Positions 5,300 to 5,578 of a DNA stretch of 5,578 nt are shown here, piece after piece. Each line of letters starts with the position of its first letter. Within the stretch, counting starts at the first letter, position 1. The position numbers and the translations under genes were made by a program. A model generated the notes under the pieces. The model was not told where the DNA came from and did no database searches. It worked only from the letters and a program-made list of their open reading frames with translations. Source of the DNA: Methanomethylovorans sp. PtaU1.Bin073 (GTDB lineage: Archaea > Halobacteriota > Methanosarcinia > Methanosarcinales > Methanosarcinaceae); assembly GCA_002067265.1 (NCBI GenBank), contig MVQW01000243.1, positions 1 through 5,578 on the forward strand, given 5' to 3'.

Positions 5300-5578
5300 A
5301 GGAACCCTATTCTATGTCGGCAAGGATAATCGCGGTGAACTGTGCCAAAAGGAATGGCTGATAACCAACGGATTAGGAGGATATGCTTCTTCGACTCTCT
5401 CTTTTATGAACACCAGAAAATATCATGGCTTGCTGGTGGCGTCTATGGAGCCTCCTGTTGACAGAATGGTGCTTTTATCTTCTCTTGACGAAGAAATACG
5501 TATAGGTAGCATTATTCACGAACTTTCCTGCCATAAATATCCGGATGTTGTCCATCCTCAGGGTTTCAGTTATATCCG
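5286..5578 (+). CDS. Glycogen debranching enzyme, N-terminal part (runs off the window)
   Basis: Only 97 codons plus two bases are present; the frame is open to the edge. The translation starts M-E-R-Y-E-G and contains the archaeal/bacterial glycogen debranching enzyme N-terminal signature: E-W-L-I-T-N-G-L-G-G-Y-A-S-S at 23-36, N-T-R-K-Y-H-G-L-L-V-A at 42-52, and P-P-V-D-R-M-V-L-L-S-S-L-D-E at 56-69. In this family the N-terminal domain precedes a catalytic GDE_C/GH133-type (alpha/alpha)6 barrel with amylo-alpha-1,6-glucosidase activity; full proteins are usually around 600-700 residues, so most of the gene lies outside. It has a strong GGAGG site and overlaps the glucoamylase stop by 14 bases in a different frame, so it belongs to the same transcript. 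Its inferred job is to remove alpha-1,6 branches that block the amylase and glucoamylase. The catalytic domain cannot be checked here. Confidence 0.9.
   Translation, partial: MERYEGTLFYVGKDNRGELCQKEWLITNGLGGYASSTLSFMNTRKYHGLLVASMEPPVDRMVLLSSLDEEIRIGSIIHELSCHKYPDVVHPQGFSYI

Larger units (their letters stand above)
167..5578 (+). other. Glycogen-degradation operon (five genes, continues past the window)
   Basis: Five same-strand genes follow with no gap long enough for a promoter. The junctions are ATGA (1294-1297), TAATG (2503-2507) or a 20-base gap to ATG 2526, GTGA (3332-3335), and a 14-base overlap (5286-5299). Three of the five encode recognised alpha-glucan hydrolases acting on complementary bonds, one is a diverged amylase paralogue, and one is a V4R protein. 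No transporter, secretion signal, phosphorylase or glycogen synthase is visible in the window. Co-transcription is inferred from layout. Confidence 0.85.

Overview
The window reads as one tightly packed, plus-strand operon for intracellular breakdown of an alpha-glucan (glycogen) store. It most likely comes from a methanogenic archaeon of the Methanosarcinales type. Grounds for the assignment: a GH57 amylase with the archaeal motif set, an archaeal/bacterial-type GH15 glucoamylase with no secretion signal, an archaeal-style TATA-like element upstream, GGAGG-type ribosome binding sites at overlapping gene junctions, frequent ATA and AGA/AGG codons, and a moderately AT-rich composition by eye. 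The lineage call is inference; the gene families are much safer.

Layout. Bases 1-166 hold no gene I can support; this AT-rich leader contains candidate TATA elements and short TATC repeats. Then come five genes: (1) 167-1297, a diverged GH57 alpha-amylase-like protein whose catalytic Glu and Asp survive but whose surrounding motifs are eroded; (2) 1294-2505, an apparently intact GH57 alpha-amylase; (3) 2526-3335 (alternative start 2505), a protein with an ACT-like N-terminal half and a V4R ligand-binding domain; (4) 3332-5299, a GH15 glucoamylase starting with GTG; (5) 5286 to the window edge, the first 97 codons of a glycogen debranching enzyme.

How they fit. The amylase would cut alpha-1,4 chains internally, the glucoamylase would release glucose from chain ends, and the debranching enzyme would remove alpha-1,6 branches, all in the cytoplasm because no signal peptide or membrane segment is seen. 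Junctions are overlapping or nearly so (ATGA, TAATG or a 20-nt gap, GTGA, and a 14-nt overlap), which argues for one transcript and translational coupling. The two unusual members are the amylase-like paralogue, possibly a partner or glucan-binding subunit of the intact amylase, and the V4R protein, possibly a ligand-sensing component of glycogen use. The V4R domain keeps a Cys/Glu/Cys/Cys set with the spacing I recall for the zinc site of aromatic-sensing V4R regulators. No mobile element, CRISPR array, tRNA or rRNA was seen.
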